NCBI GenBank assembly: GCA_035286365.1
Contig: DATHJZ010000128.1
Coordinates: 1 to 27,641, forward strand
Reading direction: 5' to 3'
Origin: CADEED01 sp035286365
GTDB taxonomy: Bacteria; Pseudomonadota; Gammaproteobacteria; Steroidobacterales; Steroidobacteraceae
Length of the DNA stretch: 27,641 nucleotides
Part shown: positions 8,106-15,103 of the stretch, one piece after another
Layout: every line of letters begins with the position of its first letter
Numbering within the stretch: position 1 is the first letter of the stretch
Made by a program: the position numbers and the translations under genes
The notes under the pieces: generated by a model
Databases searched by the model: none
What the model saw: only the letters and a program-made list of their open reading frames with translations
Told to the model about the DNA's origin: nothing

Positions 8106-9503
8106 ATGACCGCTCCCGTGATCACGCGCTTCGCTCCCAGCCCCACCGGCCTGCTGCACATCGGCGGCGTGCGCACCGCGCTCTTCAGCTGGCTGTATGC
8201 GCGCCGCATGGGCGGCCAGTTCATCCTGCGCGTGGAGGACACGGACCTCGCGCGTTCGACGCCCGAGGCGGTGCAGGTGATCCTCGAAGGCATGAAGTGG
8301 CTGGGTCTCGATCACGACCTCGGGCCTTACTACCAGACACAGCGCTTCGATCGCTACAAAGAGGTCATCGCCGAGATGCTGAAGGCCGGCACGGCGTACC
8401 ACTGCTATTGCAGCAAGGAAGAACTCGACGCCATGCGCTCGGCGCAGCAGCTTGCGAAGGAGAAGCCGCGTTACGACGGTCGCTGCCGTCACGGCAGGGG
8501 TCCGGGCCGGGACAGTGGACGTCCGCCAGTGGTGCGTTTCGCGAATCCGGAAGAGGGCGCCACCGTGGTCGACGACGTGGTGCACGGCGCGGTCACGTTC
8601 CAGAACAAGGAGCTCGACGATCTCATCATTGCGCGCTCGGACGGTGCGCCGACCTACAACTTCTGCGTGGTGGTCGACGATGCCGACATGGGCGTGACGC
8701 ACGTGATCCGCGGCGACGACCACCTCAACAACACGCCGCGGCAGTTGAACATGCTGCTGGCGCTCGGCAAGCAGGCGCCGGTCTACGCGCACGTGCCAAT
8801 GATCCTGGGGCCCGACGGCGCGAAGCTTTCCAAGCGTCACGGCGCGGTCAGCGTGCTCGAATACCAGACTCAGGGTTATCTACCCGACGCGCTGCTCAAC
8901 TACCTCGTGCGCCTCGGCTGGTCGCACGGCGACCAGGAATTCTTCACGCGCGCGCAGATGATCGCTGCGTTCGACGTGCGCGACATCAACAAATCCGCCT
9001 CGGCCATGAACATGGAAAAGCTGCTGTGGTTGAACCAGCAGCACCTGGTGCGCACGGACCCGAAAGAAATCGTGCCGCACTTCAAGTGGCACCTGGCACT
9101 GCTCGGTATCCAGTCGGACGATGAGTCCTTGCTCGAAGGCATCATCGTCGCGCAGCGCGAACGCGCTAAGACGCTCAAGGAAATGGCGGAGAACAGCCGC
9201 TTCTTCTTCGGCGACCACGTGACGCTCGATGCGAAGGCCGCGGAGAAGCACCTGACCGCGGACGCGCGCGCGTTGTTGGGCGAGCTGCGTACGCGGCTCA
9301 TCGGGCTCGACGACTGGCGGACGCCGGCGATTCACGCGGTGCTCGAGGGTCTCGCGACCGAGAAGTCCCTGGGGCTCGGCAAGATTGCGCAGCCGCTGCG
9401 CGTGGCGGTATCGGGTGGAACGGTGTCGCCGCCCATCGATGCGACTCTCGTGCTGCTCACAAAAAAGCGCGCGCTCGAGCGAATCGAGCGCGCGCTTAAG
9501 TAG
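8106..9503 (+). CDS. gltX: Glutamyl-tRNA synthetase
   Basis: A 465-residue class I aminoacyl-tRNA synthetase that charges tRNA-Glu with glutamate in the cytoplasm. The HIGH-type motif is HIGG at residues 18-21, within FAPSPTGLLHIGG. The KMSKS-type motif is KLSKRHG at about 240-246. The zinc-binding set of bacterial GltX is present as HCYCSKEE and YDGRCRH (Cys-x-Cys plus Cys-x-His). The length is usual for the family and the C-terminal anticodon-binding helical domain is complete. ATG 8106 gives the standard N-terminus. Only a weak ribosome binding site is visible. A tRNA-Glu gene, its substrate, lies about 2 kb downstream. The final 14 codons are embedded in a strong hairpin that serves the convergent gene. 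Whether the enzyme is discriminating cannot be read from sequence alone. Confidence 0.98.
   Translation: MTAPVITRFAPSPTGLLHIGGVRTALFSWLYARRMGGQFILRVEDTDLARSTPEAVQVILEGMKWLGLDHDLGPYYQTQRFDRYKEVIAEMLKAGTAYHCYCSKEELDAMRSAQQLAKEKPRYDGRCRHGRGPGRDSGRPPVVRFANPEEGATVVDDVVHGAVTFQNKELDDLIIARSDGAPTYNFCVVVDDADMGVTHVIRGDDHLNNTPRQLNMLLALGKQAPVYAHVPMILGPDGAKLSKRHGAVSVLEYQTQGYLPDALLNYLVRLGWSHGDQEFFTRAQMIAAFDVRDINKSASAMNMEKLLWLNQQHLVRTDPKEIVPHFKWHLALLGIQSDDESLLEGIIVAQRERAKTLKEMAENSRFFFGDHVTLDAKAAEKHLTADARALLGELRTRLIGLDDWRTPAIHAVLEGLATEKSLGLGKIAQPLRVAVSGGTVSPPIDATLVLLTKKRALERIERALK
9461..9497 (-). terminator. Rho-independent terminator of the lipoprotein gene, inside gltX
   Basis: A perfect 14-base-pair stem (9465-9478 with 9484-9497, loop GCGAA) is followed on the minus strand by six T (9466-9461). 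It stops transcription coming from the minus-strand lipoprotein gene, whose coding end is at 9527. The whole element lies within the last codons of gltX (residues around KKRALERIERALK). On the plus strand it has only TTAAG after the stem, so it would act poorly for gltX. Confidence 0.85.
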
Positions 9504-9526
9504 CTAAAACCGTCAGCCGGGCGGGC

Positions 9527-11032
9527 TTACAGGATCGTCTTGGTCGCGACGTTCGATATGTCGCTCTCCATGCCCGCGCTGTTGACGGCGTAAACCGCGA
9601 AGAACCACTGGCCGATCGCCAGATTGTTCACGGTGAAGCTCGAAAGTCCCGGGTTGTCGACGTCGGCCGATTCGCTGAGATCGCTCGCGCTGCGGCCGTA
9701 GGCGACGCGATATCCCGCGAGGTTGGTGAGCGCGCTGCCATCGGTGTTGGTGGTCGGCGGCGTCCAGCTCACCGTCGCGGTGCCGTTGGCGACCTGCAGT
9801 ACGGCGATCGAGAAAGCCGGCAGCGAGACGCTCGCCTTGCCGTCGGTCACGGAGATCGTGATGCTGCTGAACGTACCAATATCTGTCAGTGCGGGTGTCC
9901 CCGACAGACGGCCGGTAGTCGTGTTGAACGTGGCCCAGGCCGGTTTGTTCGTGATGCTGAATGTCAGCGTGTCGCCATCAGCATCCGCCGCGCTCGGCTG
10001 GAAGGCGTAGGCGACCAGCGCCAGCAGCGATGCGACCGGAGAACCGGAAATGGTCGGCGGGCGGTTGGCAGGCGCCGTCACCTGGATCGTGAACGAGGGC
10101 AGCGAGGCCGTGGCCACGTTGTCGGTCACCGAAATCGTGATGCGCGCGGACGTGCCCACGTCGGCGGTGGCCGGCGTGCCCGACAGTCTGCCGGTGGTGG
10201 TGCTGAACGTCGCCCAGGCTGGCTTGTTCTGGATGGAGTAGACCAGCGTGTTGCCGTCCGGATCGCTGCCGACCGGGCGGAAGCTGTACGCGGCACCGGC
10301 GAGGATCGTGGTGGCCGGCGTCCCGGTGATGGTCGGCGGGCGATTCGCCGGAGCGTTCGCGGTCACCGTGATGCTGAAGGCCGGCAGCGCTGCGCTCAGC
10401 GTGCCGTCGCTGACGGTGATGATGATATTGCTGGTGGTGCCGACGCTGGCGGTGACCGGCGTTCCGGTCAGCTGGCCGGTGGCCGGCGTGAACGTCGCCC
10501 AGCTCGGCTTGTTCTGGATGCTGAAGGTGAGGCTGTCATCGTCCGGATCGTCGCCGACCGGAACGAAGTTATAGACCTGCATGACGGTGGCGGCGGTCGC
10601 CGGCGCACCCGCGATCGTCGGGGCCTGATTGGAAATGGGCGGCGGCACCGTGGCGGCGCTGCTCACCTGAATGCGAAATGCCGGCAGCTGGGTGATCGCC
10701 TTCGAGTCGCTGACTTCGATGGTGATCATGCCGGTCATGCCGACGTTGGCTTCAGCGGGCGTTCCGGTGATCTTGCCGGTGGTCTTGTCGAAGGTGGCCC
10801 AGGCGGGCACGTTGTCGGCTGAGAACTGCAGCGTGTCGCCATCCGGATCGGCGGCCTCGGGTTGAAAGGTGTACGGCGTGCCGGCGGTCAGGGAGGTGAC
10901 CGGCGTGCCGCTGATGATGGGCGGCAGGTTGCCGGCGCCACCAGCGCTGCTCGAATCGCCGGTGCTGCCGCACGCGGCGAGAGCCAGCGAAGCGAGAGCC
11001 ACTAACAGCCATTGTTTGCCGCAAATTCGCAT
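9527..11032 (-). CDS. Surface lipoprotein with four putative-Ig (He_PIG) repeats and a fibronectin III domain
   Basis: A 501-residue predicted lipoprotein. The N-terminus MRICGKQWLL...LALAAC is a lipoprotein signal with lipidated Cys about residue 21, followed by a Gly/Ser linker. Four tandem repeats of about 95 residues start near 37, 136, 231 and 326. Each carries DPDGDTL-like, PAWATF, TG(K/R)(I/L)(T/S)GTP and ITI.VSD motifs, typical of putative-Ig/cadherin-like domains. Residues 415-500 form a fibronectin III domain (ATVSWTPP, GYRVAYG, YAVNSAG). Such proteins act in adhesion or the extracellular matrix; the exact ligand is unknown. ATG 11032 has AAGGA eight bases upstream. A c-di-GMP riboswitch sits in its leader and a terminator at its end, so it is a single-gene unit, convergent with gltX. 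Confidence 0.88.
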   Translation of the reverse strand: MRICGKQWLLVALASLALAACGSTGDSSSAGGAGNLPPIISGTPVTSLTAGTPYTFQPEAADPDGDTLQFSADNVPAWATFDKTTGKITGTPAEANVGMTGMITIEVSDSKAITQLPAFRIQVSSAATVPPPISNQAPTIAGAPATAATVMQVYNFVPVGDDPDDDSLTFSIQNKPSWATFTPATGQLTGTPVTASVGTTSNIIITVSDGTLSAALPAFSITVTANAPANRPPTITGTPATTILAGAAYSFRPVGSDPDGNTLVYSIQNKPAWATFSTTTGRLSGTPATADVGTSARITISVTDNVATASLPSFTIQVTAPANRPPTISGSPVASLLALVAYAFQPSAADADGDTLTFSITNKPAWATFNTTTGRLSGTPALTDIGTFSSITISVTDGKASVSLPAFSIAVLQVANGTATVSWTPPTTNTDGSALTNLAGYRVAYGRSASDLSESADVDNPGLSSFTVNNLAIGQWFFAVYAVNSAGMESDISNVATKTIL

Positions 11033-11097
11033 TGTTCAGATCCTTCAGATTCCAACTTGTCTGCAAGACCGAAGCTATGCGGCGACAACAGTAATGA

Positions 11098-11133
11098 CGG
11101 TATGCGAGACCCGAAGGGCGTCTCCCGATACCG
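11098..11133 (-). promoter_or_regulatory. Hairpin just after the riboswitch aptamer (possible expression platform)
   Basis: CGGTAT at the 5' side and ATACCG at the 3' side (11133-11128 with 11103-11098) enclose a second stem with GAGA/TCTC and CCC/GGG around TTC. The first strand shares CGG (11133-11131) with the 3' end of the aptamer. Hairpin and full aptamer closure may therefore compete. No T run follows, so a classical terminator is not supported. Confidence 0.45.
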
Positions 11134-11218
11134 GCAACCCCGCTGTCTGATGCCGCTGTGCGCTTCAGACCGGAAGCTTTGCGTCCCCGCCTCACGACGG
11201 GTATGCCTTTGCTCTGGC
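11127..11218 (-). ncRNA. Cyclic di-GMP-I riboswitch (GEMM-I)
   Basis: Read on the minus strand, the hallmark blocks of the GEMM-I aptamer occur in order. AAAGGCATACC comes first, then a six-pair stem CCCGTC/GGCGGG capped by the GNRA tetraloop GTGA. Next is the near-invariant GACGCAAAGC, then TTCCGGTCTGA pairing through GTCTGA/TCAGAC, and finally CAGCGGGGTTGCCGG. These match the well-known Vc2 aptamer of Vibrio cholerae in motif, order and spacing, including the tetraloop that docks on the other arm. The aptamer ends about 95 bases before the ATG of the putative-Ig lipoprotein, which it most likely controls in response to c-di-GMP. Whether it turns the gene on or off cannot be told. Confidence 0.92.
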
Positions 11219-11222
11219 GACG

Positions 11223-11251
11223 AGTAGAACGTGGAAGATCAGCATTTACAA
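11223..11251 (-). promoter_or_regulatory. Candidate promoter of the riboswitch-lipoprotein unit
   Basis: On the minus strand TTGTAA (11251-11246) and TCTACT (11228-11223) are separated by 17 bases, each with four of six consensus matches. Transcription would begin about seven bases on, right at the 5' edge of the aptamer, which is the position expected for a riboswitch leader. Confidence 0.4.
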
Positions 11252-11285
11252 ACTGTCACCAGTGGCAGACACAGGGGGACTCGGA

Positions 11286-11300
11286 ACCGAAAAATTCGGT
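11286..11300. repeat. Short perfect inverted repeat in the intergenic region
   Basis: ACCGAA-AAA-TTCGGT is a perfect six-base inverted repeat with three A in the middle. It lies between the tRNA-Ala promoter and the riboswitch unit promoter. GGAACC and GGTTCC flank it unevenly. It could be an operator. The rest of the 11252-11355 stretch shows nothing else recognisable. Confidence 0.3.
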
Positions 11301-11355
11301 GAACAGGTTCCATGCAGCACATTCATGACGATGTGACGCAGTCGCTTCTGTTTAC

Positions 11356-11384
11356 TTGACATACCTGAGACTGGACCGTAAGTT
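11356..11384 (+). promoter_or_regulatory. Promoter of the tRNA-Ala/tRNA-Glu operon
   Basis: A perfect -35 box TTGACA (11356-11361) and a -10 box TAAGTT (11379-11384) are spaced by 17 bases, 14 bases before tRNA-Ala. The stretch between the -10 box and the tRNA is very GC-rich, as in stable-RNA promoters under growth-rate control. Confidence 0.7.
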
Positions 11385-11398
11385 GCCGCGCCTCGCGT

Positions 11399-11474
<76 letters not shown>

Positions 11475-11484
11475 TTTAGTCTGC

Positions 11485-11560
11485 GTCCCCATCGTCTAGA
11501 GGCCCAGGACATCGCCCTTTCACGGCGGTAACGGGGGTTCGAATCCCCCTGGGGACGCCA
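11485..11560 (+). tRNA. tRNA-Glu (anticodon TTC)
   Basis: Complete cloverleaf: acceptor GTCCCCA with TGGGGAC, D region CGTCTAGAGGCCCAGGACA, anticodon loop CTTTCAC (anticodon TTC), T arm GGGGG-TTCGAAT-CCCCC, discriminator G and encoded CCA at 11558-11560. It follows tRNA-Ala by 10 bases and shares its promoter. Confidence 0.97.
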
Positions 11561-11583
11561 CCTTTGCGACAGAGCCCACAGTT

Positions 11584-11605
11584 GCGAACGCCAGCCGGCG
11601 TTCGC
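11584..11605 (+). terminator. Terminator-like hairpin after the tRNA pair
   Basis: A perfect nine-base stem GCGAACGCC/GGCGTTCGC with loop AGCC begins 24 bases after tRNA-Glu. It is followed by a GC stretch and then CTCTTAATGGTTCTT rather than a clean T run. It probably ends the tRNA transcript, though read-through into the glycosyltransferase gene 41 bases further is possible. Confidence 0.55.
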
Positions 11606-11646
11606 GGGCCCAGCTCTTAATGGTTCTTGCCTAGACTCGCGGCCAC

Positions 11647-13032
11647 ATGCGAGTAGGACTTTTTGGCATAACTTGGCACCCAGCCCTCGTGCTCCTGTGG
11701 CTGGCAGAGTCGGCAGCGGTTTTGGTCGCGAGCCGGTTCGCGTGCCGGCTGGTAGGCGGACCCTCCCTCGACCCGGCGATCGACTGGACGCAGGCCGCAG
11801 TATTTGGTGGCAGCGTAATCCTTGCCATGGTTGCGATGGGATTGTTCACGCGACGCATGCGCGATCGCATGGCGGGCGTGGTGCTGCGCATTTCACTGAG
11901 CGTCATCGCCGGCGGTCTGCTGAGCGGGCTCATCCTCGGCTTCTGGCCTGACTACAAATTCACGCTGACCGAATTCGTTTCCTCGATGGCGTTCGCGTGG
12001 CTGCTGCTGGTGCTGGTACGCGTCGTTTCGCAGCGTCTGATTGACGAAGACATCTTCAAGCGACGCGTGCTGGTGTACGGGGCCGGAAACAATGCGATGC
12101 GGATCGCGAAGCTGCGCCGTCGCGCGGATCAGCGCGGTTTCAAATTGCTCGGGTTCGTGCCGGCCGAGGGCGAGGACGTCGAAGTTCCGGAGGATCGGGT
12201 GGTGCGCGTCAGCGGTGCGCTGCACGAATACGCGCGCGAGCACGCCATCGAAGAAATCGTCGTGGCGATGGACGACCGGCGCCGCAGCTTTCCGCTCAAG
12301 GATCTGCTCGAGTGCCGGCTCGCCGGCATCGTGATTTCCGAACAGGTCACTTTTCTCGAGCGCGAGACCGGCAAGGTTCACCTCGAGCTGCTGACGCCGA
12401 GCTGGATCATTTTCGGCGGTGGCTTCCGCCGCAACGGCATGCGCGTGCGCTCCGAGCGGATCTTCGATCTGCTGGCGAGCTCGGGCCTGCTGCTGCTCGC
12501 GTCACCCATCATGTTGCTGACCGCACTCGCCATCAAGATCGAGGACGGACTGTCAGCGCCGGTGTTCTACGGGCAGGATCGGGTCGGCTTTGCCGGCCGC
12601 ATCTTCCGCGTGCTCAAGTTCCGCAGCATGCGCGTCGACGCCGAACGGGACGGCAAGGCGCAGTGGGCGACCACCAACGACAATCGCGTGACCGCGCTCG
12701 GCAAGTACCTGCGCAAACTGCGCATCGACGAGCTGCCGCAGCTGCTCAACGTTCTGCGCGGGGAAATGAGCTTCGTCGGGCCGCGGCCCGAGCGGCCACA
12801 GTTCGTCGACAAGCTGGCCGAGACGATTCCTTACTATCGTGAGCGCCACTGCGTGAAGCCTGGCATCACCGGTTGGGCGCAGCTCTGTTATCCGTACGGC
12901 GCGTCGGAACTGGACGCGGTCGAAAAGCTGCAGTACGACCTTTTCTACGTAAAAAATCACGACCTGGTGTTCGACATGCTCATACTGCTGCAAACCGTGG
13001 AAGTGATCCTGCTGGGCAAGGGTGCGCGTTAG
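11647..13032 (+). CDS. XrtA/PEP-CTERM locus sugar transferase (TIGR03013 type, priming glycosyltransferase)
   Basis: A 461-residue membrane glycosyltransferase of the polyprenyl-phosphate sugar-1-phosphate transferase type. It would start the exopolysaccharide repeat unit on undecaprenyl phosphate at the inner membrane. The N-terminal part has about four helices (LVLLWLAESAAVLVASRF, AVFGGSVILAMVAMGLF and two more). A nucleotide-binding-like region follows, starting near residue 138 (RRVLVYGAGNNAMRI). Another helix lies near 275-297. The C-terminal bacterial sugar transferase domain carries KFRSMR, RKLRIDELPQLLNVLRGEMS, FVGPRPERP and PGITGWAQ. Order and length fit the XrtA-associated family (EpsB-like). 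ATG 11647 has no strong ribosome binding site. It opens the plus-strand EPS locus, 31 bases before prsK. Confidence 0.93.
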   Translation: MRVGLFGITWHPALVLLWLAESAAVLVASRFACRLVGGPSLDPAIDWTQAAVFGGSVILAMVAMGLFTRRMRDRMAGVVLRISLSVIAGGLLSGLILGFWPDYKFTLTEFVSSMAFAWLLLVLVRVVSQRLIDEDIFKRRVLVYGAGNNAMRIAKLRRRADQRGFKLLGFVPAEGEDVEVPEDRVVRVSGALHEYAREHAIEEIVVAMDDRRRSFPLKDLLECRLAGIVISEQVTFLERETGKVHLELLTPSWIIFGGGFRRNGMRVRSERIFDLLASSGLLLLASPIMLLTALAIKIEDGLSAPVFYGQDRVGFAGRIFRVLKFRSMRVDAERDGKAQWATTNDNRVTALGKYLRKLRIDELPQLLNVLRGEMSFVGPRPERPQFVDKLAETIPYYRERHCVKPGITGWAQLCYPYGASELDAVEKLQYDLFYVKNHDLVFDMLILLQTVEVILLGKGAR

Positions 13033-13063
13033 CGCCTGACTACCTTCGCGGACACGAGGGGAC

Positions 13064-15103
13064 ATGATCGGGCTCATTTACGCGTTGGCCGCAACCATCC
13101 TGCTGGTGGTTGGCGTCGTGCTGCTGATCCGTCGGGGTCAGAGCGAACCGGCGCGCAATGCGGCCGTGGCCGCCATCGTGAGCGCCGGTTGGGCTGCGCT
13201 CATGTGGAGCCAGATGCCGGCCCACGCCTGGCCCACCTGGAACGCGATGATGGCGGACGGCTTTCGCTTCGGCGCGTGGCTGATCGCGCTGCAGGCCCTG
13301 GCATCGATCGAGATCCCGGCCTGGCTGCGGCGCATGAGCCTCGGGTCGTGTGCGGCACTCATCATCTACACCGCCTTTGGCGCGATCGCGCAGGGTGCAT
13401 CGCCGCTCAAGCTGTATCCGCAGGCTGGATTCCTCACCGCGCTGGCCGCGCTCGCTGCCACGCTGCACGTGTGGCGGCACGCCTTTCATGGCGCCTCGCG
13501 CGAAGTGAAGTGGTGCGCCTCTGCGGTGGCCGGGCAGTTCGCGATCGATGCGCTCACCTATGCGCAGGCGCACTGGCAGGGCGACGTCGATCCTTCTCTC
13601 ACGGCGCTGCGGCTGGCCGCGGTCGGCGCGTCGCTGCTGCCGCTGGTATACGGCGCGTGGCGCGTGCCGGTGGCGGCGCCGCGCGTGTTCGTGTCGCGGC
13701 AGGTGATGTTCTACACCGCGAGCTTCATATTCCTCGCGCTGTACTTCGGCGCCACGGCGCTGGGCGCGTACTTCGTGCGTGGGTTGAGCGCGGAATGGGG
13801 CGGCGTGCTGCAGACGCTGGTGATCGCCGGCGCGGCTACGGCGCTCATCGTGTTCCTGCTGGCCGAGTGGCCGACGCGCCGGCTGCGCGTGTTCATCTCC
13901 ACGCATTTCTATCGCAACAAGTACGACTACCGCATCGAGTGGTTGCGATTCGTACAGACGCTGTCGGTCGGCGAAGAACCCGACGCCCGGCGCAACGCGG
14001 TGCGCGCGGTGGCGCAGATCTTCGACAGCGCCAGTGGCCTGCTGCTGCTGCGCGACCGGGACGCCGGCCGCTTCTATCTACAGGCGGCGTGGCCGGAGAA
14101 GAGCACGGACTTTCCCGAGGTCCTGCCCATCGACGAGGACGACGAGTTGCCGCGCTTCATGCAGGACCGGCAGTGGGTCGTCGACCTGCGCGAATACCAG
14201 CGCGCGCCCGATCGCTACGCCAACCTGCGCCTGCCGCCGTGGCTCGACCCGAACGGTCCGTGGCGCCTCGTGACCCCGTTGCTCATGGGCAACCACCTGC
14301 TCGGTTTCCTGGTGCTGCGCGCGCCGCCCGAGCCATTCACGATCACGTTCGAAGACCTCGACCTGCTGAAGACGGTGGGCCGCAACGTTGCCGTGCAGCT
14401 CGCGCAGCGGCGCGCCGACGAACAGCTGACCGAGAGCCGCCAGTTCGACGCTTACAACCGCTTCGCCGCATTCGTCATGCACGATCTCAAGAACTCCGTC
14501 GCGCAGCTGCAGTTGTTAGTCGCGAATGCCGCCCGTCACCGTCACAACCCGGTGTTCGTCGAAGATGCGATCGATACCATCCGCAACACGTCGGAACGCA
14601 TGACGCGGCTGATCGAGCAGCTGCAGGGGCGCGACACGCAGGGCACCGCGCGCGTGGTCGACCTTTCGCCCATTGTTGCGGCGGCGGTTTCGCGCAGCCA
14701 GGCACGCCAGCCCGCGGTGACGGTGCAAGGGACGCTCGCGAGCGCGTTCGTGCAGGCCGATCCCGAACGGCTGACGGCGGTGATCGAACACGTGATGCGC
14801 AATGCGCAGGAAGCCTGCGCGGCGAATGGCCAGGTGGGGGTCGAACTCGGCGTCGATGCGACCGAAGCGCGACTCACGGTGGTCGACGACGGCGTCGGCA
14901 TGGACGAGGAATTCCTGCGGCAACGTCTGTTTCGTCCCTTCGACAGCACCAAGGGATCGAAGGGCATGGGCATCGGCGCGTACCAGGTGCGCGAATACGC
15001 GCGCACGCTCGGAGGCGACGTCGAGGTGTGGAGTGCACCCGGGCGGGGCACGAGGTTCTGTATTAGGCTGCCGCTATGTCCGAAGAAAAACCCAGACTCC
15101 TGA
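13064..15103 (+). CDS. prsK: PEP-CTERM system sensor histidine kinase PrsK
   Basis: A 679-residue membrane histidine kinase. The first 290 residues hold about eight hydrophobic helices (for example LIYALAATILLVVGVVLLI). A GAF-like domain at about 310-450 follows (LLLRDRDAGRFYLQAAW and LVTPLLMGNHLLGFLVLR). The phospho-acceptor region has MHDLKNSVAQLQ with H473. The ATPase domain has MRNAQEACAANG, DDGVGMD and GMGIGAYQVREYARTLGG. This layout is that of PrsK, the kinase found with exosortase A loci, which is thought to act on PrsR. ATG 13064 has GAGGGG just upstream. Its 3' end overlaps prsR by 28 bases, so the pair is coupled. The signal sensed is unknown. Confidence 0.94.
   Translation: MIGLIYALAATILLVVGVVLLIRRGQSEPARNAAVAAIVSAGWAALMWSQMPAHAWPTWNAMMADGFRFGAWLIALQALASIEIPAWLRRMSLGSCAALIIYTAFGAIAQGASPLKLYPQAGFLTALAALAATLHVWRHAFHGASREVKWCASAVAGQFAIDALTYAQAHWQGDVDPSLTALRLAAVGASLLPLVYGAWRVPVAAPRVFVSRQVMFYTASFIFLALYFGATALGAYFVRGLSAEWGGVLQTLVIAGAATALIVFLLAEWPTRRLRVFISTHFYRNKYDYRIEWLRFVQTLSVGEEPDARRNAVRAVAQIFDSASGLLLLRDRDAGRFYLQAAWPEKSTDFPEVLPIDEDDELPRFMQDRQWVVDLREYQRAPDRYANLRLPPWLDPNGPWRLVTPLLMGNHLLGFLVLRAPPEPFTITFEDLDLLKTVGRNVAVQLAQRRADEQLTESRQFDAYNRFAAFVMHDLKNSVAQLQLLVANAARHRHNPVFVEDAIDTIRNTSERMTRLIEQLQGRDTQGTARVVDLSPIVAAAVSRSQARQPAVTVQGTLASAFVQADPERLTAVIEHVMRNAQEACAANGQVGVELGVDATEARLTVVDDGVGMDEEFLRQRLFRPFDSTKGSKGMGIGAYQVREYARTLGGDVEVWSAPGRGTRFCIRLPLCPKKNPDS

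Noticed and set aside
13189..15066. 625-codon plus-strand frame overlapping prsK
   Set aside because: Compositionally biased translation in a second frame; prsK motifs occupy the true frame.
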